Assembly (NCBI GenBank): GCA_002551355.1
Contig: NTHE01000045.1
Span: 1 to 64,000, forward strand
From: Streptomyces sp. man185
GTDB taxonomy: Bacteria > Actinomycetota > Actinomycetes > Streptomycetales > Streptomycetaceae
Length of the DNA: 64,000 bases
Direction: 5' to 3'
How positions within the stretch are numbered: position 1 is the stretch's first letter; every line of letters begins with the position of its first letter. The translations under genes were made by a program, and so were the position numbers. Shown here piece after piece: positions 1 through 8,254 of the stretch. The notes under the pieces were generated by a model. It ran no database searches. It was given only the letters and a program-made list of their open reading frames with translations, and was not told the origin of the DNA.

Positions 1-222
1 GGCGAGCAGGGCCGGAGACCGGCCCTGCTCGCCCGCCGAAGGGGCCGGCTCGCGGCGCAGCCGGTCCAGGGTGCGTGCGATGTACAGGCCCGGTACGAGC
101 GAGAGTTCCGCGAGCGGCTCTCCCGCCACGCTCAGGACCCTCTCCCGTCGGCCGGTGCGATAGGCGCCGGCGGGGACGAGGGCGTCGATGAAGGGGAGGT
201 CCCCGTCCGGTGCGGCCCGCAT
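1..222 (-). CDS. LuxC-like acyl reductase, N-terminal part only (cut by window edge)
   Basis: Only the first 74 codons lie inside the window; the gene runs off the left edge. It begins MRAAPDGDLPFIDALVPAGA and continues with a basic stretch and a LVPGLYIARTLDRL segment. This resembles the N-terminus of the LuxC/acyl-CoA reductase branch of the aldehyde dehydrogenase superfamily; the catalytic cysteine would be off-window. The start ATG shares one base with the TGA stop of the upstream adenylate-forming gene (TGATG), so translation is probably coupled. Pairing with a LuxE-like activator suggests that an activated acid is handed over for reduction to an aldehyde. Family assignment rests on 74 residues plus context and is tentative. 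Confidence 0.55.
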   Translation of the reverse strand, partial: MRAAPDGDLPFIDALVPAGAYRTGRRERVLSVAGEPLAELSLVPGLYIARTLDRLRREPAPSAGEQGRSPALLA

Positions 223-1322
223 CAGTACGCCCCCGTGATGACGGGGACGCCTGTGAAGGCTTCGAGCGGGCGGACGTCCGCCACGGAGTGCCCGACCGCG
301 TCCGGCGGCGCGGTCACCCGCCGGGCCAGGTCGCGCTCGCGGTTGTTGGGCAGCAGGGCCGACTTGCTGACGTGGTGCATGACGACCTGGCCCGTCGCCC
401 CGACGGCGGCCGGCTTGCCGCTTCCGGGGTCGACCACCGTGTAGGTGACATGCGGCGACGGCGAGTCGAACGCGGAGTCGCCGTCCTCGGTGGTCACCCG
501 CTCGAAGGCGGCTCCCAGCGCCATCGTGCTGCCGTAGAGCCCGAACAGCGGGATCCCGGGGAAGACCTCCCGCCGCAGCAGGTCCCGGGTGTCCCGGTCC
601 ATGCTCGTCCCGCACCAGGTGATGACCTCCACCTGGTCCCGTACGAGGTCGGCCAGCCGTTCGTCGCGCGCCAGCCGTTCCAGAACCGGCGGGGGTGCCT
701 GGAGCGCCCCGGTCCGCTGGCTGCGGAGCACGTCGGCCGCCTGGGCGAGCACATGGTCCAGGTACCGGTCGGCCTCCTCGGCGCGTCCCTCCCGCAGACA
801 GCGGCGTACCCAGCGGGGGTCGAAGTCGACGGCGAAGCGGAAGCCGCCCCGACGGCGGGCGTGCTGGCCGGTGAGTTCGGCGTAGTCGTGCGGCCCGCTC
901 GGGCCGAGCGACAGCCAGTTCGCCCCGTGCGGATAGCCCCGCGCGTCCATGGCGCGCATGGCGTTCGCCATCTCGCGTTCCATCCAGTCGGCCAGATACA
1001 GCACCCGTTTGGGGATTCCGGTGGTGCCGCCGCTCTCGAAGACCCCGATCACCTCGGCGGTCCCTCCGTAGCCCCGGGGCAGCAGATCCTCCACCGGGGC
1101 GTACCGCAGGTCGTCGACGACCTGCGGGAACAGCTGCAGATCCGCCATGGTGCGGACATCCGTACACGGGTCGAAGTCCAGGGTCTCCCGCCGCCGCAGC
1201 CAGAACGGCGTGCCGGTCTTCGGGGAGAAGTGCCACTGCATGGCCGCCCTGACCAGGTCGTCCGGGTCCACGTCCGCGTCGACCGGAGCGTCCAGGACCG
1301 CCAGCGCTCTCGCCGTCTTCAT
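222..1322 (-). CDS. Adenylate-forming enzyme, LuxE/phenylacetate-CoA ligase-like
   Basis: This 366-residue protein is an acid-activating enzyme of the ANL type. The phosphate-binding loop reads ESGGTTGIPKRV (about residues 114-125). A second conserved stretch, GLYGSTMALGAAFE, fits the adenine-binding motif. It is shorter than a full CoA ligase (about 430-550 residues) and closer in size to LuxE acyl-protein synthetases, which lack the large C-terminal lid. GGGAGG lies just upstream of the ATG. It sits 67 bp after the MIO-lyase gene and overlaps the LuxC-like gene by one base, so the three probably form one operon. Inferred role: activate an aryl-propenoate or beta-amino acid made by the lyase and pass it to the reductase. 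The substrate cannot be read from the sequence. Confidence 0.75.
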   Translation of the reverse strand: MKTARALAVLDAPVDADVDPDDLVRAAMQWHFSPKTGTPFWLRRRETLDFDPCTDVRTMADLQLFPQVVDDLRYAPVEDLLPRGYGGTAEVIGVFESGGTTGIPKRVLYLADWMEREMANAMRAMDARGYPHGANWLSLGPSGPHDYAELTGQHARRRGGFRFAVDFDPRWVRRCLREGRAEEADRYLDHVLAQAADVLRSQRTGALQAPPPVLERLARDERLADLVRDQVEVITWCGTSMDRDTRDLLRREVFPGIPLFGLYGSTMALGAAFERVTTEDGDSAFDSPSPHVTYTVVDPGSGKPAAVGATGQVVMHHVSKSALLPNNRERDLARRVTAPPDAVGHSVADVRPLEAFTGVPVITGAY

Positions 1323-1389
1323 CCTGCCTCCCGCAATCCGCCGTGAGGTGCTGATGCGTGCTCGGGTGCTGATGCCGGGTACGGCCGGT

Positions 1390-2997
1390 TCACCGCAGCG
1401 TGATCCCGGCAGCGGTGACGGCCCGCAGGAACTCGCCGCGCTCGACCGCGTCGGCCACCAGCTCCAGCTCGTCCGACATGTACCGGTCGCGGTCGAGGGT
1501 CGGGGCCAGTGCGCGCACGGCGTCGTACGCGGCCCGGCCGGCGGTGCCGAGCTTTCCGTAGCAGTCGTTCAGGTCCACGGCCTGGGCCGCCGCCAGGAAC
1601 TCCACCGCCAGGATCTTGGTGTTGTTGGAGAGCACCCGCCGGGCGTTCCGCGCGGCGATCAGGCCCATGCTGACGATGTCCTGGTTGTCGCCGTTGGACG
1701 GGACGCTCTGGGTGCTGGCCGGGGCGATGGTCCGGTTCTCCGCGACCAGCGCGGTGGCCGGGTACTGGGCGCCGGCGAAGCCGCTGTTGAGGCCGGGCTC
1801 CCCGGCGACGAGGAACTCCGGGAGGCCGTAGTTCAGGTGCCGGTTGAGCAGCCGGTTGGTCTGGCGCTCGGAGAGCACGCCGAGCTGGGTGAGGGCGATC
1901 GTGGTGAAGTCCATGGCGAACGCGACCGGCTGACCGTGGTAGTTGCCGCCGTGGAAGACTTCCTGACCGGGGAAGAACAGCGGGTTGTCGGTGGCGGAGT
2001 TGAGCTCCGTGCCCAGCGTGCTCGCCGCGTGCCGCAGGGTGTCGCGCACCGCGCCGAGCACCTGGGGGATGGCCCGCAGCGTGTACGCCTTCTGGAGGTA
2101 GACGTCGGTGCGGGTCACGTCGTCGCCCGACCGCTTGCTCTCCACCTCGCCGCGGATCTCGGCGTGGGACACGGCCAGCCGGCTGTCGGCGAGCAGGGTG
2201 CGCAGGTTGGCCGCCGAGTCGATCTGTCCCCGGTGCGGGCGCGCCAGTTCGTGGCCCTCGGCGAGGAACGGGCTGGTGGAGCACTTCAGGGCCTCCAGCA
2301 GCAGGGCGGAGACGATCTCCGCCTGGTGGAGCTGGTCGAGGGCGCGGCCGACCACGAGCGACCCCAGACCGGTCATCCCGGAGGTGCCGTTGATCAGCGC
2401 GAGGCCTTCCTTGAAGCGCATCTCCAGGGGCTCGATGCCCCGCTCGCGCAGCACCTCGCCGGTCGGGACCCGGACGCCGTCGCGGAGCACGTACCCCTCG
2501 CCGATCACGGTGATGGCGATGTGCGACAGCGTCGCGAGGTCGCCACTGGCGCCGAGCGAGCCGATCTCGGGGATCGCGGGGATGATGCCCTCGTTGAGGT
2601 AGAGGGCCAGTCGCTCCAGGACCTCGGGCCGCACCGCGGAGTAGCCGCGTGCGAGGGCGTTGAGCCGGGCGGCGAGTATCGCCCGGGCCTCGTCCTCGGC
2701 GAACAGCGGGCCGACGCCGGCGCTGTGGCTGCGGATCAGGTTCGTCTGCAGCTCCACCTCTTTGGAGGGCTCCACCTGCATGTAGATCATCTCGCCGTAG
2801 CCGGTGGTCACCCCGTACACCGACGCGCCCTGGCGGACGATGTCCTCGAACTGCTTCCGGCTGGCCGCCGCCTTGTCCAGCACCTCGGGGCTCACCGTGA
2901 CCCGGGTGTGCTGCTCAGCGACGGAGCGGACGTCGTCGAGGCCGAGGTTCTCCCCGTCGAAGGTGATGCTCGCCGTCGTGGTGTCGATCGTGGTCAT
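1390..2997 (-). CDS. MIO-dependent tyrosine 2,3-aminomutase / ammonia-lyase (SgcC4-like)
   Basis: A 535-residue member of the histidine/phenylalanine/tyrosine ammonia-lyase fold. The prosthetic MIO group would form from A150-S151-G152 in GSLGASGDLA, and Y61 in YGVTTGYGEMIYM is the expected catalytic tyrosine. From memory it is much closer to SgcC4, the tyrosine 2,3-aminomutase of C-1027 biosynthesis (shared GYGEMIYMQV and ELQTNL.RSHSAGVG blocks), than to HutH or EncP. It could therefore make beta-tyrosine, p-coumarate, or both. Residue 156 is Thr where most MIO enzymes have Pro (ASGDLAP). The ATG at 2997 is preceded by GAGGAG at about 9 nt; an in-frame extension to 3144 has no comparable ribosome site. 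First gene of the leftward operon, divergent from the PhyH gene. Confidence 0.88.
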   Translation of the reverse strand: MTTIDTTTASITFDGENLGLDDVRSVAEQHTRVTVSPEVLDKAAASRKQFEDIVRQGASVYGVTTGYGEMIYMQVEPSKEVELQTNLIRSHSAGVGPLFAEDEARAILAARLNALARGYSAVRPEVLERLALYLNEGIIPAIPEIGSLGASGDLATLSHIAITVIGEGYVLRDGVRVPTGEVLRERGIEPLEMRFKEGLALINGTSGMTGLGSLVVGRALDQLHQAEIVSALLLEALKCSTSPFLAEGHELARPHRGQIDSAANLRTLLADSRLAVSHAEIRGEVESKRSGDDVTRTDVYLQKAYTLRAIPQVLGAVRDTLRHAASTLGTELNSATDNPLFFPGQEVFHGGNYHGQPVAFAMDFTTIALTQLGVLSERQTNRLLNRHLNYGLPEFLVAGEPGLNSGFAGAQYPATALVAENRTIAPASTQSVPSNGDNQDIVSMGLIAARNARRVLSNNTKILAVEFLAAAQAVDLNDCYGKLGTAGRAAYDAVRALAPTLDRDRYMSDELELVADAVERGEFLRAVTAAGITLR

Positions 2998-3394
2998 GGT
3001 GGCTGTCTCCTCGTGTCGGTCGGGCCCGGTGACGAAATGCGTGGCACCGGGTTCCGGCTTTTTTTCGTTGCTCGGCGATTCGACCACCGGGGTGTCGGAT
3101 GTCGATACGCCCGCAGGGACAGCGCGGAATGTACTTCGGGGCACACCGAAACGGATGAATGGCTGTCCCGTGACGACTCGGGGGCGTATTCAGCTGCCCG
3201 GAAGGCGCTCGGACGAGGCGCTCCGAACTCGCCGTTGAACCTCTCTGACCAGTATGGACACCCAGCTGTCCCGGCACTTTCGGACATGACCGGCGAAAGG
3301 ACGGCCGCTCTCACCTTGTTGTCGCGGAGTCGGAGTCGGGTAATTCTTTTCCCCATCGCACCCGGAGAGCGATCCCGACAAGGAGGGACAGGGA
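2998..3394. promoter_or_regulatory. Divergent promoter region between lyase and PhyH genes
   Basis: This 397-bp non-coding stretch separates two divergently read biosynthetic genes and must carry both promoters. A 7-bp inverted repeat (CCCGGTG at 3025-3031, CACCGGG at 3045-3051) is followed on the + strand by a run of seven T (about 3060-3066), so it could end antisense transcription or fold in the lyase leader. The DNA is clearly less GC-rich than the genes. I could not assign -10/-35 boxes with confidence. Confidence 0.5.
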
Positions 3395-4297
3395 ATGAAG
3401 CCCAGGACGAACGATCGTTTCAGCAGCGACGCCCGAATCGACGACATCATGCACAGCATGCGTGTGAACGGCTACGCCGTTGTCGAGGATGTGCTTCCGC
3501 ACGAAACGGTGGATGCCCTGCTGGGCGAGATGACGCCCTATATCGACGCCACGCCGTTCGGCCCGGACGCGTTCGCCGGCCAGCGGACCAAGCGCACGGG
3601 AAGCGCCGTCGCCCGCTCGGCGACCGTCCGCGATCTGATCGTGCACCCGCTGATCAAGGCGATAGCGGGGGAAGTGCTCGCCTCCTCCACCGAGTTCCAG
3701 CTGTCGCAGACCCAGCTCATCAGCGCCCACCCGGGCTCGGTGGCGCAGAAGCCCCACAAGGACGAACTCGTCTGGGACTTCTTCCCCTTCGCGGCCGACC
3801 ACCATGTGATGTGCCAGTTCTTCTGGGCGCTCACCGACTTCACCGAGGAGAACGGCGCCACCCGGGTGGCGCCGGGCAGCGACACGATCGACCCCTCGGA
3901 GATCACGGAGGCGGACACCCTCCCCGTGGAGATGCGCAAGGGGTCGGTCTTCGTCTTCAACGGGAAGGTGGTGCACGGCGGTGGGACCAACCGCTCGGAC
4001 CAGGTGCGACAGGGCCTGATCACGAGCTACTGCTCCGGCTGGGTCCGGCAGGAGGAGAACCAGTACCTCGTCGCCCCGCCGGACGTCGCCCGGACGTTCT
4101 CCGAGGACGTCCTCAGGATGATCGGCTACCAGCAGGGCTGCTTCGCCATGGGGTACGCCGGGGACATCGAGGAGCCGATGGACGTGCTCTTCGGCCGCAC
4201 GGCAAGCAGCCCGATCGTGCCGTCGGAGGCCACGCGGAGTGCCGCCAACGAGAGGGCGCGCCAGTGGAGTGAGGACGTCGCCCAGCGCACCGTCTGA
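3395..4297 (+). CDS. Phytanoyl-CoA dioxygenase (PhyH) family Fe(II)/2-oxoglutarate oxygenase
   Basis: A 300-residue non-haem iron oxygenase. The facial triad is visible as H121-x-D123 (QKPHKDELVWD) and H194 (KVVHGGGTN), with R205 downstream as the likely 2-oxoglutarate carboxylate ligand. Length and motif spacing match the PhyH family, many of which hydroxylate or halogenate in natural-product pathways. AAGGAGGGA lies about 7 nt before the ATG. It faces away from the lyase operon and is followed after 87 bp by the O-methyltransferase gene, so a tailoring role (hydroxylation, then O-methylation) is plausible. The substrate is unknown. Confidence 0.87.
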   Translation: MKPRTNDRFSSDARIDDIMHSMRVNGYAVVEDVLPHETVDALLGEMTPYIDATPFGPDAFAGQRTKRTGSAVARSATVRDLIVHPLIKAIAGEVLASSTEFQLSQTQLISAHPGSVAQKPHKDELVWDFFPFAADHHVMCQFFWALTDFTEENGATRVAPGSDTIDPSEITEADTLPVEMRKGSVFVFNGKVVHGGGTNRSDQVRQGLITSYCSGWVRQEENQYLVAPPDVARTFSEDVLRMIGYQQGCFAMGYAGDIEEPMDVLFGRTASSPIVPSEATRSAANERARQWSEDVAQRTV

Positions 4298-4384
4298 CCC
4301 TTCCCCCCTCCCCCGCCCTGTCCGACCCCGCCCCCGCCGGGCGGGTCCCGTTTTCCGCGCTCCGCGCCGATCCGAGAGGTGACG

Positions 4385-5419
4385 ATGACGTCCACGGAAG
4401 AACAACCTGTATCGGTCATGCCGATCATGAACATGGTCTACGGCCTGTGGGTGTCCCAGACACTCGTGACCGCCCATGAGCGCGATCTGTTCGGCCGCTT
4501 CGCCGCACGACCGGGCATGACACCGGCCGAACTCGCCGGCCTGCTGGGTCTGGAGGAACGCCCCGTCGAACAACTGGTCACCGCCTGTGCGGCGTTGGGC
4601 CTGTTGCAGCGTGACGGCGAGGGATACCGCAACACGCCCATGACCACCCGCTACCTGCTGCGCGGCGGCGAGGACTACGCGGGCGGCTGGGTGGAGATCG
4701 TCTCCCGTCACGACTACCCCGGCTGGTTGCGCCTGGACGAGGCGCTGCGGACGAACCGCCCGACCGCCTGGGACAGCGAGCGCCGCGACTCGTTGTTCGA
4801 CGACGAGAACCCCGTGGTCGTGGAGTCGTTCTGGGAGGGCATGAGCGCGATCTCCCGGCCCACCGCGCGGACCCTGGCCCAGGCGGTCGACCTCTCGGGC
4901 GACCTCTCCCTGCTGGACGTGGGCGGAGGCGGAGGCGCCTACGCGATCGAGCTGAGCCGGGCCTACCCGTCGCTGCGCACCACCGTCTTCGATCTGCCCT
5001 TCGTCTGCGACCTGACGCAGAAGAAGGTCGAGCAGGCGGGCTTCGCCGACCGGATCTCCTTCGCCGGCGGCGACTTCTTCTCCGACACGCTGCCCACCGG
5101 TCAGGACGCGGTGCTGCTCTCCATGATCCTGCACGACTGGGACGTCGACCAGTGCAGGAGGATCCTGCGGAGCTGCTACGACGCGTTGGCTCCCGGAGGC
5201 CGTCTGCTGATCAGCGAACTGCTGGTCGCCGACACCAAGGACGGACCGCTCGACGCCACGTTGATGAGCCTGTCGATGCTCGTGGAGACCTTCGGCCGGA
5301 ACTACACCGGGGCGGAGTACCGGGAGTGGCTGCTGGAGACGGGCTTCGCCGAGGTCGAGATACGCCGGTTCGACGCCCCGGCCGCCAACGGGGTCGTCAT
5401 CGCCCGCAAGCCCGGGTGA
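4385..5419 (+). CDS. SAM-dependent O-methyltransferase (plant COMT / hydroxyneurosporene type)
   Basis: A 344-residue class I methyltransferase. The N-terminal winged-helix dimerisation domain spans about residues 1-105 (RDLFGRFAARPGMTPAELAG, TRYLLRGG). The SAM site is marked by LLDVGGGGGAYAIELS, by the acidic TVFDLP motif, and by the GGDFF and ILHDWD blocks, where the histidine of HDWD is the expected catalytic base. Start chosen at ATG 4385, six bases after GAGAGG; a GTG at 4379 is in frame but overlaps that ribosome site. It probably methylates a phenolic hydroxyl of the cluster product. It ends against a strong shared terminator and converges on the LuxR-type regulator. Confidence 0.88.
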   Translation: MTSTEEQPVSVMPIMNMVYGLWVSQTLVTAHERDLFGRFAARPGMTPAELAGLLGLEERPVEQLVTACAALGLLQRDGEGYRNTPMTTRYLLRGGEDYAGGWVEIVSRHDYPGWLRLDEALRTNRPTAWDSERRDSLFDDENPVVVESFWEGMSAISRPTARTLAQAVDLSGDLSLLDVGGGGGAYAIELSRAYPSLRTTVFDLPFVCDLTQKKVEQAGFADRISFAGGDFFSDTLPTGQDAVLLSMILHDWDVDQCRRILRSCYDALAPGGRLLISELLVADTKDGPLDATLMSLSMLVETFGRNYTGAEYREWLLETGFAEVEIRRFDAPAANGVVIARKPG

Positions 5420-5445
5420 GCCCTCGGCGCGATCGGTGACGCACC

Positions 5446-5488
5446 GCCTCGGCCCCCGGCCCCGCCATCGGCGGGCCGGGGGCCGAGG
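5446..5488. terminator. Bidirectional hairpin terminator
   Basis: A long GC stem pairs GCCTCGGCCCCCGGCC (from 5446) with GGCCGGGGGCCGAGGC, with one bulged C and a short ATC-centred loop. It lies between the convergent methyltransferase and LuxR genes and fits a factor-independent Streptomyces terminator for both strands. Confidence 0.75.
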
Positions 5489-5496
5489 CCCTGGCG

Positions 5497-6225
5497 TCAG
5501 ATGTAGCCCTCGCGCAGGGCGTAGGCCACGGCGTGGGCGCGGTTGCGGAGGTTCAGCCGGGTCGTCAGTTTGTACATGACGTCCTTGATGGTGCGTTCGG
5601 AGTAGCACAGCTCCGCGGCGATCTTCGCGGTGCCGAACCCCTCGGCGACCAGGCGCATGACCTCGACCTCACGGGGGGTCAGCCCGTAGGTGGGGAAGCC
5701 CGGCCCTCCGCCCACGGCCGGGGACGCTCCCGTACCCATCTGACGGATCAGCCGGCCCAGCAGGTCGGCCGGGAGGTCCCCGTCGCCGCGTGCGGCGGCC
5801 AACACGGCCTGGATCAGCCGGTTCCTGGTGGCCTCGTGACGCCAGACGACGGCGCTGACTCCATAGCTCACCACTTCGTGGAACTCGTCGTCCTGCAAGG
5901 TGTCCAGCACCAGGACGGCCTTGGAACCGTCGCTGCCGACGGCCCTGCGCATCTGGGTCAGCGTGCCCTGGCTGAGTACGTGGTCGACCAGCAGGATCAC
6001 GCCGCCCGGACTCTTCCGCTCGCGGACCTCGATGCGCGCGTCCCGGTCCAGAGCGCTCAGCGCACCCTCCCGGGATATGGGGTCCCGGGCGTGTACCACT
6101 ACGGGGACCCTCGGCTCGAATGGTTCCGGATGACGGTCCACAGAATTCACCGTTCTCACAGGGTTCGTCATTACCACGGGGTTGACCATTCCCACCGGGT
6201 TCGTGCCGCCGGCTGAACTCGACAA
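5497..6225 (-). CDS. LuxR-family transcriptional regulator
   Basis: The C-terminus is a clear LuxR/NarL helix-turn-helix (LTPREVEVMRLVAEGFGTAK..SERTIKDVMYKLTTRL). It follows a receiver-like domain (VVVHARDPISREGAL, VILLVDHVL, KAVLVLDTL) that lacks a convincing phospho-acceptor Asp arrangement, so it may act without a kinase. Start: a TTG at 6225 lies 8 nt after AGGGAG. A GTG three codons earlier, internal ATGs (from 6189) and a longer in-frame extension to 6363 are alternatives. The N-terminus has NPV-rich low-complexity sequence. It sits 71 bp after the small hypothetical gene and beside the aromatic cluster, so it is a candidate cluster regulator, but this pair may be independent of the cluster. 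Confidence 0.8.
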   Translation of the reverse strand: MSSSAGGTNPVGMVNPVVMTNPVRTVNSVDRHPEPFEPRVPVVVHARDPISREGALSALDRDARIEVRERKSPGGVILLVDHVLSQGTLTQMRRAVGSDGSKAVLVLDTLQDDEFHEVVSYGVSAVVWRHEATRNRLIQAVLAAARGDGDLPADLLGRLIRQMGTGASPAVGGGPGFPTYGLTPREVEVMRLVAEGFGTAKIAAELCYSERTIKDVMYKLTTRLNLRNRAHAVAYALREGYI

Positions 6226-6296
6226 AACCTGCACTCCCTGTCTGCATGCTCTGTTGACACCGTCGAGCGGTTCGGTCCCCCGTGGTTTCGACGCCG

Positions 6297-6806
6297 TTAA
6301 TTCGTCGGGCAGGATTCCACCCCTGTCAGATTCCGGACGATGCCGGCCGCGAGCTGATGGCACGCGGTCGCGCTCAGCTCCAACTGGGCGGCCGCCTCGT
6401 CGAGGTGACCGACGATGAGCAGGATCGCCTCGGCCTGGTGAGGAGTGCCCGCCGGTCCGTCGTGCGACCGGCCGCCGGGGGCGGGCTCGCCTTCGCCCGG
6501 GTTGGCCTGCAAGGCGCGGGCCAGGGCGTTGTTCACCAGGGAGGACGCGACCAGGACCGAGGAGAGCCGCTCCAGGCTGGAGCGTCTGCCCGCGACGGCG
6601 GCGAACGTGCTGTTGTGCAGAGCGTTCAGCCGCACGAGAGCGGTGGCGGTCAGGTCCTGCGCGGCGAGCAGAAGCGGGCCGATGCGGCGGAGGGCATCGG
6701 CTCCCGGGGTGTAGGAGACATCGCGAACACGGACGTGGAGCGTCTCGAATTCACGGGCTAGGTGATGAAGCTGCCGTTCATGATGATGTAATTCGCTCGC
6801 TGACAT
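6297..6806 (-). CDS. Hypothetical helical protein
   Basis: A 169-residue protein I do not recognise. It looks largely alpha-helical (LLAAQDLTATALVRLNALH, LVASSLVNNALARALQ, AEAILLIVGHLDEAAAQL), with a histidine-rich start (ELHHHERQLHH) and a Gly/Pro-rich linker near residues 100-120. There is no signal peptide or membrane span. It is read in the same direction as the LuxR-type gene 71 bp downstream and probably shares its transcript, so it may be a partner of that regulator. Confidence 0.6.
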   Translation of the reverse strand: MSASELHHHERQLHHLAREFETLHVRVRDVSYTPGADALRRIGPLLLAAQDLTATALVRLNALHNSTFAAVAGRRSSLERLSSVLVASSLVNNALARALQANPGEGEPAPGGRSHDGPAGTPHQAEAILLIVGHLDEAAAQLELSATACHQLAAGIVRNLTGVESCPTN

Positions 6807-7211
6807 GCCGGCATGGCTCCAGAGGATCGCAGCGTCGATTTACACCAGCGTACTGATACCGATCCGGGACACTCCAGGCGTGCCGACAGAACGGCCAGAA
6901 AGAAATCGATCAGATATCAGCCAGCCGCTCCGCGGTATCACGCCATATCCAACGGGGCCGGAAGGGGCTCCCTTTCACTCCTGTTTGTTTGGCGCTGGAT
7001 CACTTCCGATTCGAAGCCGGTGCCGGTGCGGGAAACCGGAGCGCCCCAACGCCCGATCGCACCGGAGCCGCCCGTGGCTGCCCGAACAGCCTGCCGGACT
7101 GACCGTTTCTGCCCGTTTCGCTCGACCGGTCGGCGGGGCCGGGGCGACGTTCACGCGCCACCGATCCGGCCGGTCGGCGCGGGCTCTTCTGGCCGGTCCT
7201 TACGACGGCGC
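6807..7211. other. Non-coding 405-bp stretch
   Basis: No convincing gene. Overlapping open frames on both strands here are rich in Arg/Ser/Pro/Gly, have no ribosome site and match no family I know. The first 150 bp are relatively AT-rich and probably hold the promoter of the hypothetical-LuxR pair; the rest is the downstream region of soxR. Confidence 0.5.
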
Positions 7212-7679
7212 TCAGGAGCTCTGCTTGCGTTCGGGCATCAGACGGGAACCGGTGATCCGCTCGCCGGTGATGTCGTCGGGGTTGGAGAGCACACAGGTCT
7301 CCAGCGACAGACAGCCGCACGCGATGCAGTCGGTCAGATGGTCGCGCAAGCGGTGCAACTGCCCGATGCGCTCATCCAGTTCCTTGCGCCACGCCTCGGA
7401 GAGGCGGGCCCAGTCCTCACGGTTCGGCGTGCGCTCCTCGGGCAGTTCGGCGAGCGCGTCCCGGATCGTGGCCAGCGGAATGCCGACGCGCTGGGCCGCC
7501 CGGACGAACGCGACCCGGCGCAGCGCGTCACGTGAGTAGCGGCGTTGGTTGCCACTGGTACGGCTGCTGCTGATCAGGCCCTTGGACTCGTAGAAGTGCA
7601 GGGCCGAGACGGCGGCGCCGCTGCGCGCCGAGAGCTGGCCGACCGAGAGTTCGTGGAGTGTCTGTGGGATCTGGGGCAC
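7212..7679 (-). CDS. soxR: Redox-sensing MerR-family regulator SoxR
   Basis: A 155-residue SoxR. The N-terminal MerR winged helix (SVGQLSARSGAAVSALHFYESKGLI) is followed by the dimerisation helix and the [2Fe-2S] ligand set C118, C121, C123 and C129 (CIACGCLSLETC), which is diagnostic for SoxR. In Streptomyces, SoxR responds to redox-active metabolites rather than to superoxide itself and activates a few oxidoreductase and efflux genes. It begins with GTG and is divergent from the MaoC gene, with about 113 bp between them. That gap holds only a CCTCAA half-site and not a full SoxR palindrome, so its targets are probably elsewhere. Confidence 0.93.
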   Translation of the reverse strand: MPQIPQTLHELSVGQLSARSGAAVSALHFYESKGLISSSRTSGNQRRYSRDALRRVAFVRAAQRVGIPLATIRDALAELPEERTPNREDWARLSEAWRKELDERIGQLHRLRDHLTDCIACGCLSLETCVLSNPDDITGERITGSRLMPERKQSS

Positions 7680-7702
7680 CCCTCAAACCTACTGCCACGT
7701 CG

Positions 7703-7745
7703 TTGACAGGAAGGCGCCGCACAACGATGCTGAGCAAGCGCTTAG
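7703..7745 (+). promoter_or_regulatory. maoC promoter with TetR-type operator
   Basis: TTGACA (7703-7708), a 17-bp spacer and GATGCT (7726-7731) form a plausible sigma-HrdB promoter for the MaoC gene. The 16-mer CTGAGCAAGCGCTTAG at 7730-7745 overlaps its -10/start region, which suits a repressor site. The same 16-mer recurs at 8964-8979 in front of the neighbouring TetR gene. Confidence 0.65.
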
Positions 7746-7792
7746 ACATCGCGCCGGACAGCGCGTCGAGCCGGAAGGCAGGGACCGGGAAC

Positions 7793-8254
7793 ATGGCAGA
7801 GCCGAGGATCTTCACGTCCGCGCAGGAGCTGCGTGACGGAGTGGGCGAGGAGCTGGGGCACAGCGACTGGCTGGAGATCGAGCAGAAGAGGATCGACCAG
7901 TTCGCCGAGGCGACCGGCGACCATCAGTGGATCCACGTGGACCCGGAGCGGGCGAAGGACGGACCGTTCGGCACGACCATCGCGCACGGCTATCTGACGC
8001 TCTCGCTGCTGCCCGCGCTGGTGCCGCAGGTGATGCGGGTCGAGGGCATGAAGATGGGCATCAACTACGGGACCAACAAGGTCCGTTTCCCCTCGACCGT
8101 CCCGGTCGGCTCGCGGCTGCGGGCCACGGCGGCGCTGCGGGACGTGACGGAGGTGGGCGGCGGCGTGCAGGTCACGGCGGTCGTGACGGTCGAGCGCGAG
8201 GGCAGCGAGAAGCCGGCCTGTGTCGCGGAGTCGGTGTCCCGCTACTACTTCTGA
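7793..8254 (+). CDS. MaoC-family (R)-specific enoyl-CoA hydratase
   Basis: A 153-residue hot-dog-fold hydratase. The hydratase-2 motif is present as FAEATGDHQWIHVDPERA, with catalytic D43 and H48, followed by FGTTIAHGYLTLSLLP. The size is that of single-domain MaoC proteins that hydrate trans-2-enoyl-CoA. ATG 7793 is preceded by GGGACCGGGAAC; the open frame extends upstream to 7658 but would run through the promoter and operator. The gene converges with and overlaps the TetR gene by 10 bp, and both carry the same operator, so this TetR protein probably represses it until an acyl-CoA ligand binds. Confidence 0.88.
   Translation: MAEPRIFTSAQELRDGVGEELGHSDWLEIEQKRIDQFAEATGDHQWIHVDPERAKDGPFGTTIAHGYLTLSLLPALVPQVMRVEGMKMGINYGTNKVRFPSTVPVGSRLRATAALRDVTEVGGGVQVTAVVTVEREGSEKPACVAESVSRYYF

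Noticed and set aside
210..1346. Open frame antisense to the adenylate-forming gene
   Set aside because: It is a GC-bias shadow with no family features; the minus-strand frame has the ANL phosphate loop.
1147..4272. 1041-residue open frame on the + strand
   Set aside because: It runs antisense to the lyase and out of frame through the PhyH gene; composition is Arg/Gly/Val-rich with no motif.
6805..7539. Two overlapping + strand frames upstream of and across soxR
   Set aside because: Ser/Arg-rich, no ribosome site, partly antisense to soxR.
7681..7700. SoxR box before maoC
   Set aside because: Only one CCTCAA half-site is present; the TTGAGG partner at proper spacing is missing.
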